Below, piece after piece: positions 24,537 to 32,873 of a stretch of 64,000 nucleotides of DNA. The notes beneath the pieces are model-generated. The model saw only the letters and a list, made by a program, of their open reading frames with translations, was not told where the DNA came from and did no database searches. The stretch is from assembly GCF_009451885.1 (NCBI RefSeq), contig NZ_WIAO01000010.1, forward strand, positions 1 through 64,000, written 5' to 3'. The stretch is from Glycomyces albidus. Its GTDB lineage: Bacteria; Actinomycetota; Actinomycetes; Mycobacteriales; Micromonosporaceae. How positions within the stretch are numbered: the stretch's first letter is position 1; each line of letters begins with the position of its first letter. Made by a program: the position numbers and the translations under genes.

Positions 24537-26195
24537 TCAGGACCGGCCGGTGCGCACCACCAGCCGCGGCAGGTACCAGATCGCGAGGGCCGCGGCCGCG
24601 AGCGCGTACCCGGCGAGGACCGGCACGGGGTAGCCGAGCGCGACGCCCGAGTGCTCGAAGTCCGGTTCCTCCAAGGCGAACGCCATCGCGCTCCCGGCGA
24701 GGTCCTGCCAGGTCGCCTGCTGCCAGACGAGGTCGTTGGCGTTGACGAGCAAGGCCGCGAGGAGCAGCAGCACCGCGAACGGCCACGCGGCCTTGATGAA
24801 CGCGGCGCGGGCCGCGCGCGGCGGGGCGCCCTGCGCGAGCGCGGCGCGGCGGCGGTCCTCCAGGCCCCAGAACAGGGCGGTGAACAGGAACAGCGCCGGG
24901 ATCGCGATCCACACCCGCGGCATGTACCAGCCGATCACCAGGAATTCGCCCGGCTCCGGGGAGATCGCGTCGAGGTGCGCGGCCGCGAGCGGCGCCGAGC
25001 CGACAAGCAGCCACGGTGCGAACGCCAGCAGCGCCCAGCGCGAGGCCGCGCCGAACGGGCGCAGCGCGCCGAGGGCGAACCCGCCGATGAGCGCGGTGCC
25101 GACGCCGATCGCGGAGGCCGCGAGCGGCCGGCCCCACGCGTGCCGGATGAGGAACCACCAGTCGGTCTCCCCCTCCCCGCCTTCGCCGAGTCGGGACAGC
25201 CACGGGGACAGGAAGGAGCCGATGACGGCGAGTGCGGCGATGAGCAGGACCACGGCGGCGACGGCGGCCGCGGGGCGGGCCGGCCCGTCCGGGCCGGGTT
25301 CCACGTCGATCCGCAGTCGGGCGGCGGCGAACAGGACCGCGGCACCGAGGCCGAGCACGGCGAGGATGCACAGCAGCAGCACGCCTTTCGCGATCGCGAC
25401 CCCCTCACTGAGTCCGAAGTGGATACCGTCGAGGATTTGGGCCACCGGGGTCGGGGCACCGGCCGGGAGGCCGCTGAGCGAGCCGAACGCGAACGTCTGG
25501 AGCCCGGTCGCGACGAGCACGATCGCGGACAGGCCCGCGACGACCAGGACCGGGCCGGTGCGCCGGCCGTCCCCGGCCCGCTGGGCGGCGAGCCCGGCGA
25601 GGACGCCGAGGCCGAGGACCACGCCGGCGATGAGGCCGGTCCAGTCGTAGACGCTCGCCTCGCGGCTGCTCTCGGAGACGACGCGCTCGATCAGCCACGC
25701 GGTCGAAAGCGCTGCGGGCGTGAACGACACGGCCGCGAGCGCCCAGAGCACGCGGGAGACGCCCCGGACGCCCGCGCCGGATCGGTGGACGAGCCAGGCC
25801 AGGAACGGTGCCAGGACGGCCCCGGCGAAGACGATGACCGCGATCGGGCCCGCGAGGTGGGCGATGCCGTCGAAGAAAAGACCCTCGCTGAAGACCTCCT
25901 CGTAGTTGGCGGGGCCGATCGACTGCTCCTCGTCGAAGATCCGGGAGCCTTCGGCGCGGCTGAGCGCGATCGTGCGGAACGTGGGGACGAGATAGGCGAG
26001 CACGAACGCGACGATGGGCACGACCAGCAGCCCGATGCCGCCGGCGACCCTTGCGGCGTCGGTGCGGGGCTGGATCTGCGGGCCGGTGAACTGGTTGGCC
26101 GGGGGCGGCGGGAGGGGCCAGACCGGTCGGGCTTGTCGGATGGCGAGGGTGGGGTCGTCCGGGGGCGGCGTCCCCGCCCCAGGCTGAAGGACCAT
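24537..26195 (-). CDS. fused MalF-MalG-like ABC transporter permease
   Basis: The product is 552 residues from the ATG at 26195 (AGGAG five bases upstream), with about 12 hydrophobic segments. The first half resembles MalF: LVPTFRTIALSRAEG, SIGPANYEEVFSEGLFFDGI (compare the G-x-x-NY-x-x-x-F of MalF) and VSFTPAALSTAWLIERVV. The second half resembles MalG: RHAWGRPLAASAIGVGTALI, FAPWLLVGSAPL, and an EAA-loop-like LAQGAPPRAARAAF followed by a helix ending NANDL. Two sugar permeases thus seem joined in one chain, which is unusual; they are normally separate genes. No ATPase or binding-protein gene is adjacent. The call rests on motif-level similarity only. Confidence 0.65.
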   Translation of the reverse strand: MVLQPGAGTPPPDDPTLAIRQARPVWPLPPPPANQFTGPQIQPRTDAARVAGGIGLLVVPIVAFVLAYLVPTFRTIALSRAEGSRIFDEEQSIGPANYEEVFSEGLFFDGIAHLAGPIAVIVFAGAVLAPFLAWLVHRSGAGVRGVSRVLWALAAVSFTPAALSTAWLIERVVSESSREASVYDWTGLIAGVVLGLGVLAGLAAQRAGDGRRTGPVLVVAGLSAIVLVATGLQTFAFGSLSGLPAGAPTPVAQILDGIHFGLSEGVAIAKGVLLLCILAVLGLGAAVLFAAARLRIDVEPGPDGPARPAAAVAAVVLLIAALAVIGSFLSPWLSRLGEGGEGETDWWFLIRHAWGRPLAASAIGVGTALIGGFALGALRPFGAASRWALLAFAPWLLVGSAPLAAAHLDAISPEPGEFLVIGWYMPRVWIAIPALFLFTALFWGLEDRRRAALAQGAPPRAARAAFIKAAWPFAVLLLLAALLVNANDLVWQQATWQDLAGSAMAFALEEPDFEHSGVALGYPVPVLAGYALAAAALAIWYLPRLVVRTGRS

Positions 26196-26761
26196 GCGGG
26201 CTCCTGCGATGGATGAGGGATGTAAGAGAACTCTGTACCACGTGGACATCCGGGCGAGGCGCGCGGTCATGTTGCGGCGGAGGCGGATGTGCACGGAGTG
26301 CGACCAGTCGCGATTGTGCCGAGACGAACGGGACGAGTTCGTCTGGAGGCGCGGGCGACGCGGGTTGAGTGCGGACGGCGAATCCGCGGGGCGGGGTTCG
26401 CGTCGTTCGAGGCACGGGAGGCGGGCCGAGGCGCGGCTCGGGCGTGAGCGCGACTCGCATCGTCCGAGGCGCTGAAACCTGGCAGGGCTGCCTGTGGGGC
26501 GCGCCGGCCGCCCGGCTCCCCCTGACGTGACCTCTCGGCCTACCGTCTCCTACCTCGGGACGCGGATCCCCGACTCGGACGGCAGGCTCGCGCGCGGGGC
26601 GGTCGGCGCCTGAGTGTTCCCACCGCCGGGGGCGTGGACGCGGTCTGCGCGGGGATGGTGCGCGATTCGCGCCGCCGATCGCCACTACGCCGCCGGCGCG
26701 GCTCCACGGGCGTGCCGGTAACGCGGTTGCCCGTCCGGGGCGGCGGTGCTTGGATCGGGGG
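26196..26761. other. 566-bp intergenic region without a recognised gene
   Basis: This divergent gap between the permease and the LysE gene shows no open frame with a ribosome site and no recognisable product, and no clear palindrome. It should hold the promoters of both flanking genes. Confidence 0.5.
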
Positions 26762-27397
26762 ATGCTTAGCACCGCGCAGTTCCTGGCGTTCGTCGCCACC
26801 TCGCTCGTCGTCATCCTCATCCCCGGCCCGTCCGTCATGTTCGTGGTCGGCCGGGCGCTCGCCTACGGCCGCACGCGGGCCATGCTCACCGCGTGGGGCA
26901 ACGCGATCGGCGGTTTCTGCGCCGCCGCGCTCGCCGCGGTCGGGCTCGGGGCGCTGATCCAGGAGTCGGCGATCGCGTTCGCGGTCGTCAAGTACGCGGG
27001 AGCGGCGTACCTGGTCTACTTGGGCGTCAAGGCGTTCCGCGATCGCAAGGGCCTGATGGCGGCGGCCGGCGAGGACGAGGCGACGCCGAAGCGGGCGCTG
27101 GTGACCATGGCCGAGGGGTTCATGGTCGGCCTGCTCAATCCGAAGACGATCCTGTTCTACCTGGCGATCCTGCCGCAGTTCATCAACGCCGGCGAAGGCT
27201 CCGCGACGGCGCAGATGCTCGTGCTCGGCGCCGTGTTCGCGCTGCTCGCGGCGTTGTGCGACACGGGCTGGAGCATCGTGGCGTCGGCGGCGCGCGACGT
27301 GCTGCGCCGGCCCCGAGCGAAACTGGTCATCGGCCGGGCGGGCGGCACCGCGATGATCGGCCTCGGCATCGCGGCCGCCGCGGGCGAACGGGCCTGA
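26762..27397 (+). CDS. LysE/RhtB-family amino-acid exporter
   Basis: The product is 211 residues with about six membrane helices. The start is the ATG at 26762, behind GGATCGGGGG; a TTG four codons earlier is possible. Family signatures are FVATSLVVILIPGPSVMFVV (the conserved PGP), GRTRAMLTAWGNAIGG, KYAGAAYLVYLGVKAFRD and MVGLLNPKTILFYLAILPQF. LysE/RhtB proteins export amino acids and related small molecules across the cell membrane. The substrate cannot be read from the sequence. The gene appears to be monocistronic. Confidence 0.92.
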   Translation: MLSTAQFLAFVATSLVVILIPGPSVMFVVGRALAYGRTRAMLTAWGNAIGGFCAAALAAVGLGALIQESAIAFAVVKYAGAAYLVYLGVKAFRDRKGLMAAAGEDEATPKRALVTMAEGFMVGLLNPKTILFYLAILPQFINAGEGSATAQMLVLGAVFALLAALCDTGWSIVASAARDVLRRPRAKLVIGRAGGTAMIGLGIAAAAGERA

Positions 27398-27468
27398 CGT
27401 CGCGCTTGCGGCCGCCGTTCCAGGCGGCGCGCGGGCGGCTCCGTCCGAGCGGGTGCGTCCAATGCCGT

Positions 27469-27506
27469 TGGGAGCGCTTGCATATTGACGAACGTGGATA
27501 TATAGT
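27469..27506 (+). promoter_or_regulatory. promoter with CebR-like operator before the CE1 esterase
   Basis: A good sigma-70-type promoter is visible: -35 TTGCAT at 27478-27483, a 17-base spacer, and -10 TATAGT at 27501-27506. The operator-like TGGGAGCGCTTGCA at 27469-27482 overlaps the -35 box and matches 12 of 14 bases of the CebR/CelR site. A repressor bound there would block polymerase. Confidence 0.65.
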
Positions 27507-27600
27507 GTGAGTCCTCACCGCGATCCCTCGTACTTTCTCCGGCTCACGCGGCCCGTGCACGGGCCGCAACGACGCCCCGGCAGCGTCCAGAGAGGTCTCC

Positions 27601-28905
27601 ATGCCAGCACTCACCGTCCACCGCATGCGAAGAGGGCTGATCGCGGCCGCGGCCGCCGCCTTCGTCGCGGCGGCCGCGATCATCGCGGTCATGATGCCCA
27701 GGCCCGCCAGCGCGGCGAGCCTCACCGAGATCACGAACTTCGGGAACAACCCGAGCAATCTCCAGATGTACCTGTACGTCCCGGACAACGTCGACCCCGA
27801 ACCGGCCCTGGTGGTCGGGATCCACTGGTGCACCGGGTCGGGGCCCGCGTTCCACTCCGGCACCGAATGGGCGCAGCTCGCCGACCAGCACGGGTTCATC
27901 GTGCTGTACCCGTCGGTGACGCGGTCGAGCAAGTGCTGGGACGTCGCGTCCCAGGCGTCCCTCAACGGGACCGGCTCGGACTCGGTGGGCATCAAGTCCA
28001 TGATCGACTGGGTGTTCGCGAACTACGACGTGAACCGCGAGCAGGTGTACTCGACCGGCGTCTCCTCGGGCGCGATGATGACCAACGTGATGCTCGCGAA
28101 CTACCCGGACGTGTTCGAGGCCGGGGCGTCGTTCTCGGGCGTGCCGTTCACGTGCTTCGCGACCGCGGACGGCTCGGAGTGGAACTCGCAGTGCTCCCAG
28201 GGGCAGCTCAACCGGACCCCGCAGCAGTGGGGCGACGCGGTCAGGGCCGTCAACGCGGGCTACACCGGCGAGTGGCCGCGGATGCAGATCTGGCACGGCA
28301 CCAACGACGACGTGCTGTTCTACCAGAACTTCCAGGAGCAGGTCGACCAGTGGACGAACGTCCACGGCACCGACCAGACCCCGGACCGCTCCGACACGCC
28401 GCAGACGAACTGGAACCGGACCCGCTACGGCGGCACCGGCGCGCAGGCCGCGGTCGAGGCGATCAGCCTCCAGGGGACCGGGCACAACCTGTACGCGTGG
28501 GGCATGGCCGCGCGGGCGCTGGAGTTCTTCGGCTACGACACCGACGTGGACCCCACGACGTCGGTCTCGCCGACCGACCCGGCCACGACGCCCACGGGAG
28601 GCCCGGGCGGGTGCTCGGCGGTCGTCAAGGTCGTCAGCTCCTGGAACTCCGGCTGGCAGGCCAACGTCGACGTCACCGCGGGCGCCTCGGCGATCTCCGG
28701 CTGGCGCCTGACCTGGACCTGGCCAGCGGGACAGGCGATCACGAGCCACTGGAACGCCACGGTCACCTCGAGCGGATCCACCGTGACCGCGACCGACGTC
28801 GACTGGAACGGCTCCGTCGCCGCCGGCCAGACCAAGACCTCGGCTTGGGGCTTCATCGGCACCGGCACACCGGCCACGCCGACGGTCACCTGCACACCTG
28901 CTTGA
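27601..28905 (+). CDS. secreted CE1/PHB-depolymerase-type esterase with CBM2
   Basis: The 434-residue product has a Sec signal peptide ending near residue 40 (RPASAAS). The catalytic domain at about 40-310 is an alpha/beta hydrolase of the PHB depolymerase/acetylxylan esterase type: VVGIHWCTGSG, YSTGVSSGAMMTN with the nucleophile Ser, WHGTNDDVLFYQNFQ with the Asp, and GTGHNLYAWG with the His. After a Thr/Pro linker, residues about 339-434 form a CBM2 (VKVVSSWNSGWQANVDV, ISGWRLTWTWPAG, SHWNATV, flanking cysteines). The likely role is removal of acetyl or feruloyl groups from xylan while bound to cellulose. A CebR-like operator overlaps its promoter. Confidence 0.9.
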   Translation: MPALTVHRMRRGLIAAAAAAFVAAAAIIAVMMPRPASAASLTEITNFGNNPSNLQMYLYVPDNVDPEPALVVGIHWCTGSGPAFHSGTEWAQLADQHGFIVLYPSVTRSSKCWDVASQASLNGTGSDSVGIKSMIDWVFANYDVNREQVYSTGVSSGAMMTNVMLANYPDVFEAGASFSGVPFTCFATADGSEWNSQCSQGQLNRTPQQWGDAVRAVNAGYTGEWPRMQIWHGTNDDVLFYQNFQEQVDQWTNVHGTDQTPDRSDTPQTNWNRTRYGGTGAQAAVEAISLQGTGHNLYAWGMAARALEFFGYDTDVDPTTSVSPTDPATTPTGGPGGCSAVVKVVSSWNSGWQANVDVTAGASAISGWRLTWTWPAGQAITSHWNATVTSSGSTVTATDVDWNGSVAAGQTKTSAWGFIGTGTPATPTVTCTPA

Positions 28906-28916
28906 TCCGCACCCCC

Positions 28917-28965
28917 GACGCGTTCGGGTGCCGGGCGGCGGCGCCGCCCGGCACCCGAACGCGTC
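28917..28965. terminator. very strong hairpin after the CE1 gene (23-bp perfect stem)
   Basis: The arms 28917-28939 and 28943-28965 are exact complements around a three-base loop, beginning 12 bases after the stop codon. No T-tract follows. Confidence 0.85.
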
Positions 28966-29170
28966 CAACCAGGACGAACTTGTCGTACCAGCGAGGCGCC
29001 CTTGATGACCGGCGGGGCGAGTCGGCATCGAGCGGTGGGAGGTGACGGCTCCGCGAAATCGGGGGCCCGTCCTAGACTGTCCTGGCGCCGCGGCCCCGGG
29101 CCGGGGCGCGGCACGGACGCGGGTCGGGCACTGGCGCTCGGCCGCGGGACGACGATTGGAGCCGCCGGAC

Positions 29171-29620
29171 ATGACCGAGTTTCCGCCCGAGGTCCTCGAC
29201 CGGTTCGCCGGTGCGGGGATGGACCTCCAGGAGCTGTTCTCCGCCGGGGAGCTGGGCGCGCGCATGGGCATCGCGGTGCTCGAGGCGGCGCCCGAGCGGG
29301 TCGTCGCGACGATGGCCGTCGAGGGGAACCGGCAGCCGTACGGGCTCCTCCACGGCGGCGCCTCGGCGGTGCTCGCCGAGACGCTCGGGTCGATCGGCTC
29401 GATGCTCCACGCCGGGCCCGACCGCATCGCGGTCGGCGTGGACCTCAACGTGACCCACCACCGCGCGGTCCGCTCCGGCACGGTCACCGGCGTCGCGACC
29501 CCGATCCACCGCGGCCGCTCGACCGCGACCTACGAGATCATCGTCAGCGACGAGGACGACCGCCGCATCTGCACCGGCCGGCTCACCTGCATGATCCGCG
29601 ACGCCCCGAAGCCGGAGTAG
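29171..29620 (+). CDS. hotdog-fold thioesterase (PaaI-like)
   Basis: The product is 149 residues from the ATG at 29171. The PaaI/4HBT pattern is clear: LGARMGIAVLEAAPERVVAT, NRQPYGLLHGGASAVLAETL (the HGG active-site loop), VGVDLNVTHHRAV and GRLTCMIRD. Such proteins hydrolyse acyl-CoA or aryl-CoA thioesters in the cytoplasm. In this subgroup, hydroxybenzoyl-CoA or phenylacetyl-CoA relatives are common substrates, though the substrate here is unknown. It stands alone. Confidence 0.9.
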   Translation: MTEFPPEVLDRFAGAGMDLQELFSAGELGARMGIAVLEAAPERVVATMAVEGNRQPYGLLHGGASAVLAETLGSIGSMLHAGPDRIAVGVDLNVTHHRAVRSGTVTGVATPIHRGRSTATYEIIVSDEDDRRICTGRLTCMIRDAPKPE

Positions 29621-29864
29621 TCGCAACCACCGATTGCGGTCGGCCCCAGAGCGGCACCGCCGCATGAGTCCGCCTGAGCCACGGCCATACCCGACCGGTC
29701 GGACTGTGCCTTCCGCCTGCGGCCCCCGACCGCGCCGCGTTGGCCGAGTTGGGCGAGCCGCGGCGAGTCTCCGCATTTCGGACACTGCGAGGCGCCCCCG
29801 GTTCGATAGTGCATGGTCGGTCCGACATTCGACCTAGGCGCCACATCGCGAATCTTCTCAAAGG

Positions 29865-29901
29865 CGCGGGGAGGCTGCGGGCGCGTCGCAGCCTCCCCGC
29901 G
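29865..29901. terminator. hairpin terminator (15-bp perfect stem)
   Basis: CGCGGGGAGGCTGCG pairs with its exact complement around a seven-base loop, 25 bases beyond the PEP mutase-family stop on the minus strand. The rest of the 306-base gap 29621-29926 shows no gene. Confidence 0.75.
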
Positions 29902-29926
29902 GTATTGGAATGTCACATGTCATGTG

Positions 29927-30742
29927 TCATGCGTTGCTGAGAAGGCCCTGCATGGTGCCGTAGTCGAGGCCGCCTACGACGGCGTCGTACGAGTCCGAGT
30001 CGAGCAGGGCGATCGTGGCGCGGCGGGCCGCCGCGTAGGCCGCGGAGGCGAGCTGCGGGCCGAGGCTGATCCGCGAAACGCCGAGCCGGCCGAGCGCTGA
30101 GGGGGCCGGCGATCCCGGGCCGGCCATGACGTTCAGCGGCAGGCGGATCGCTTTCACCAGGGCTGCAACCGTATCCGGGTCGGTGGTGCCGGGTACGAAG
30201 ATGCCGTCGGCGCCCGCTTCGGCGTAGGCCGTCGCGCGTTCGATCGTCGCTTCGAGGCGGGTCGACTCCTCGCCGATGCCGGCGAGGTAGATGTCGATGC
30301 GGGCGTTGATGAACAGGTCCGGGCCGGCGCCCTCGCGGGCGGCGGCCAGTCGTTCGACCTGCTCTTCCACCGGTCGCAGCGAGCCTGGGGGTTCGGCGAC
30401 CGTGTCCTCGATGTTGACCCCGACCGCGCCGGCCGCGGCCACTGCCGCCAGCGTCTCCCCCACGTCCTTCGCCGTCGCCCCGAAACCGGACTCGATGTCG
30501 GCCGTGACCGGCACGTCCACCGCGCGCACCACCCGTTCGATCGCCGCGATGGCGGCATCCCGCTCGAGGGCGTCGCCATCGGGCCGACCGAGGCTCCAGG
30601 CGACGCCGGCGCTCGTGGTGGCGATCGCGCGGGCGCCGGCGTCGGCGATGACCGCGGCGCTCGCGGCGTCCCAGCAGTTCGGGAGGAGCAGGGGCGGGGT
30701 GGTGTGGAGGGTGCGGAAGCGCTGCGCCAGTTCGTTCGTCAT
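29927..30742 (-). CDS. isocitrate lyase/PEP mutase-family enzyme
   Basis: The product is 271 residues from the ATG at 30742. It shows the family barrel: LLLPNCWDAASAAVIADAGA, TTSAGVAWSLG, VTADIESGFG with metal-binding acids, AVGVNIEDTV, DLFINARIDIYLAG and DGIFVPGTTD. The KKCGH cysteine motif of true isocitrate and methylisocitrate lyases is absent. This places it with the broad PEP mutase/carboxyvinyl-carboxyphosphonate-like group acting on 2-oxo acid or phosphonate-like substrates. No phosphonate genes are nearby, so the reaction remains open. Confidence 0.85.
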   Translation of the reverse strand: MTNELAQRFRTLHTTPPLLLPNCWDAASAAVIADAGARAIATTSAGVAWSLGRPDGDALERDAAIAAIERVVRAVDVPVTADIESGFGATAKDVGETLAAVAAAGAVGVNIEDTVAEPPGSLRPVEEQVERLAAAREGAGPDLFINARIDIYLAGIGEESTRLEATIERATAYAEAGADGIFVPGTTDPDTVAALVKAIRLPLNVMAGPGSPAPSALGRLGVSRISLGPQLASAAYAAARRATIALLDSDSYDAVVGGLDYGTMQGLLSNA

Positions 30743-31097
30743 GCAGCAATCAAAGCAGCCGTGTCGCTTTCCGTCTGGCCGGAAATCGACATCACCGTCC
30801 TGAGAGACGGCTCGGAAACCGGCGACCGCTTCCGGCGCGATCCGCGCGTTCACGGTCCGCGGGTTGAGCGGCTTCGCACCACCGTGCCCGTTCCCCCGCG
30901 ACACCTTCCGTTCTCCGGCACCGGCCTCGTTTCGCGCAGTCGGTGGCCCTGCGCCGTCGGTGTGGCAGCGCGCGGCGCGCGGCCCCACCCACCCGCACCC
31001 CACCATAAGCAGCGACGTCGGTATATATTCCTTGCAACCCTGAGTTATCCGGCGAACCGGACCGAAGCCCCGACCGCGGCTGAGCGCATCCACCGAT

Positions 31098-31120
31098 CGG
31101 TTGATCGGCGCGATCAACCG
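31098..31120 (+). promoter_or_regulatory. inverted repeat upstream of the ABC exporter operon
   Basis: CGGTTGATCG and CGATCAACCG are perfect 10-base complements separated by GCG, 77 bases before the ABC ATPase start. It may be the binding site of a dimeric regulator, possibly the NarL-type regulator at the end of the same operon. The divergent gap 30743-31197 (455 bases) holds no gene that I can support. Confidence 0.55.
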
Positions 31121-31197
31121 CGCGCTCAACTTCGCGGTCGATGCGGCGCGGCGCGTTTCTTGCGAATCTTGGTCTCACACGAAGCAAGGAGGCCGTC

Positions 31198-32106
31198 ATG
31201 GCGATCATCGAGGTCAAAGACCTGGTCAAGCACTACGGGAGTCAACGGGCCGCCGACGGCATCTCGTTCACAGTGGACGAAGGAGAGATCTTCGGGATCC
31301 TCGGCCCGAACGGCGCCGGCAAGACCACCACCGTCGAGTGCATCGAAGGGCTGCGGACCCGCGACTCGGGCTCCGTCTCGGTCATGGGCCTCGACCCCGA
31401 GCGCGACGCCAAGGAGCTCAAGCAGGTCCTCGGCATCCAGCTCCAGGAGAGCCGTCTGCCCGACCGGCTCCGCGTCGGCGAGGCCCTCGACCTCTACCGG
31501 TCCTTCTACCGGAACCCCGCCGACCCCGAGCGGCTCATCGAATCGCTCGGCCTGGGCGGCAAGCGAAAGACGCCCTTCGGGAAGCTCTCCGGCGGCCAGC
31601 AGCAGCGCCTCTCGATCGCGCTCGCCCTCGTCGGCAACCCGCGTGTGGCCGTCCTCGACGAGCTCACCACCGGGCTCGACCCGCAGGCGCGGCGCGACAC
31701 GTGGGACCTCATCGAACAGGTCCGCGACTCCGGCGTCACGATCATCCTGGTCACGCACTTCATGGACGAGGCCGAGCGGCTCTGCGACCGCCTCGCCGTC
31801 ATCGACTCCGGCAAGATCGTCGCCGTCGACACCCCGTCGGGGCTCACCGCCCGCGTCAGCGCGGAGCAGCGCGTCCGCTTCCGGCCCTCCGCGGAGTTCG
31901 CCGACGCGCTCCTGCTCGACCTGCCCGAGGTGTCGGCCGTGGAGCGCAACGGCGCCCAGGTCGTCGTCTCCGGCGGCGGGAACCTGCTCCAGGCCGTCGC
32001 ATCGGTCCTGGCGCGCAACCACATCGTCGCCGCCGACCTGCGCGTCGAGCAGGTGAGCCTGGACGACGCGTTCGTCGCCCTCACCGGCAAGTCCATCGAG
32101 AACTAA
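31198..32106 (+). CDS. ABC transporter ATP-binding protein (DrrA/CcmA type)
   Basis: The product is 302 residues from the ATG at 31198, preceded by AAGGAGG. It carries Walker A GPNGAGKTTT, the signature LSGGQQQRLS, Walker B VAVLDELTTGLDP (Glu followed by Leu, as in this subgroup) and the switch His in LVTHFMDEAERL. A C-terminal extension of about 80 residues is typical of DrrA-like ATPases of ABC-2 exporters. It is the first gene of a four-gene unit: ATPase, permease, histidine kinase, response regulator. This is a common actinobacterial layout in which the two-component system senses the exported compound, often an antibiotic or peptide. Confidence 0.95.
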   Translation: MAIIEVKDLVKHYGSQRAADGISFTVDEGEIFGILGPNGAGKTTTVECIEGLRTRDSGSVSVMGLDPERDAKELKQVLGIQLQESRLPDRLRVGEALDLYRSFYRNPADPERLIESLGLGGKRKTPFGKLSGGQQQRLSIALALVGNPRVAVLDELTTGLDPQARRDTWDLIEQVRDSGVTIILVTHFMDEAERLCDRLAVIDSGKIVAVDTPSGLTARVSAEQRVRFRPSAEFADALLLDLPEVSAVERNGAQVVVSGGGNLLQAVASVLARNHIVAADLRVEQVSLDDAFVALTGKSIEN

Positions 32107-32136
32107 GCCCCCGCAACAGAACAGGAAGTCCCCCTG

Positions 32137-32868
32137 ATGTCTCTCGCCAAGCTCGTCCAGACCGAGGCGCGGCTGTTCGCCCGCGACACGACCTCCGTCG
32201 TCGTCGGCCTCACCCTTCCCATGATCATCCTCCTCGGGCTCGGTGCGGTCCCGATCCTGCGCGAACCGTCCGCGGACATGGACGGCATCCGCTTCATCGA
32301 CTACTTCGCGCCGTCGCTGATCGTCATGTCCGTCGGCACCATCGGCCTGACGAACCTGCCGACGGTCATGGCCGGCTACCGCGAACGCGGCATCCTCCGG
32401 CGGATGCGGGCCACGCCGGTCCACCCCGCGAAGCTCCTCGCGGCGCAGCTCATCGTCAACCTCGTCGCGGCACTGGTCGCATCGCTGCTCGTCGTGGCCT
32501 CGGGCCGGATCGTCTACGGGATCCCGCTGCCGGAGAGCCCGCTCTGGTTCGCACTGGCGTTCGTCCTCGGCATCACCGCGGTCTTCGCCCTCGGTATGCT
32601 GGTCGCGGCCGTCGCACCCACCGCCCGCGCCGCCTCCGGGATCGCGACGGTGCTGTTCATGTCGGCCATGTTCTTCGGCGGCGTGTACCTCCCCCGGTTC
32701 ATGCTGCCGGACGCGGTCGCGCGCATCGGCGACTACGTGCCGCCGGGCGTGCAGACGCTGCTCGACAGCTGGAACGGCGAGACGCCTGCCGCCCTGCCGC
32801 TCCTGGTCATGGCGGTGGTCGCCGTGGCCGCGGGCGCGACCTCGGCTCGAATCTTCAAGTGGGAGTAA
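32137..32868 (+). CDS. ABC-2 type transporter permease
   Basis: The 243-residue product starts 30 bases after the ATPase and has an AGGAAG ribosome site. It has six predicted membrane helices and the ABC-2 features MAGYRERGILRRMRATPVHP (the cytoplasmic coupling loop before helix 2) and a late MFFGGVYLPRFMLPDAVARI followed by PPGVQTLLDSW. It would form a dimer with two copies of the preceding ATPase to export a small molecule, lipid or peptide. Confidence 0.93.
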   Translation: MSLAKLVQTEARLFARDTTSVVVGLTLPMIILLGLGAVPILREPSADMDGIRFIDYFAPSLIVMSVGTIGLTNLPTVMAGYRERGILRRMRATPVHPAKLLAAQLIVNLVAALVASLLVVASGRIVYGIPLPESPLWFALAFVLGITAVFALGMLVAAVAPTARAASGIATVLFMSAMFFGGVYLPRFMLPDAVARIGDYVPPGVQTLLDSWNGETPAALPLLVMAVVAVAAGATSARIFKWE

Positions 32869-32873
32869 CGATC

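Noticed and set aside
29927-31129. N-terminal extension of the PEP mutase-family gene
   Set aside because: The added 129 codons have no start signal and no recognisable protein features, and cover the divergent promoter region.
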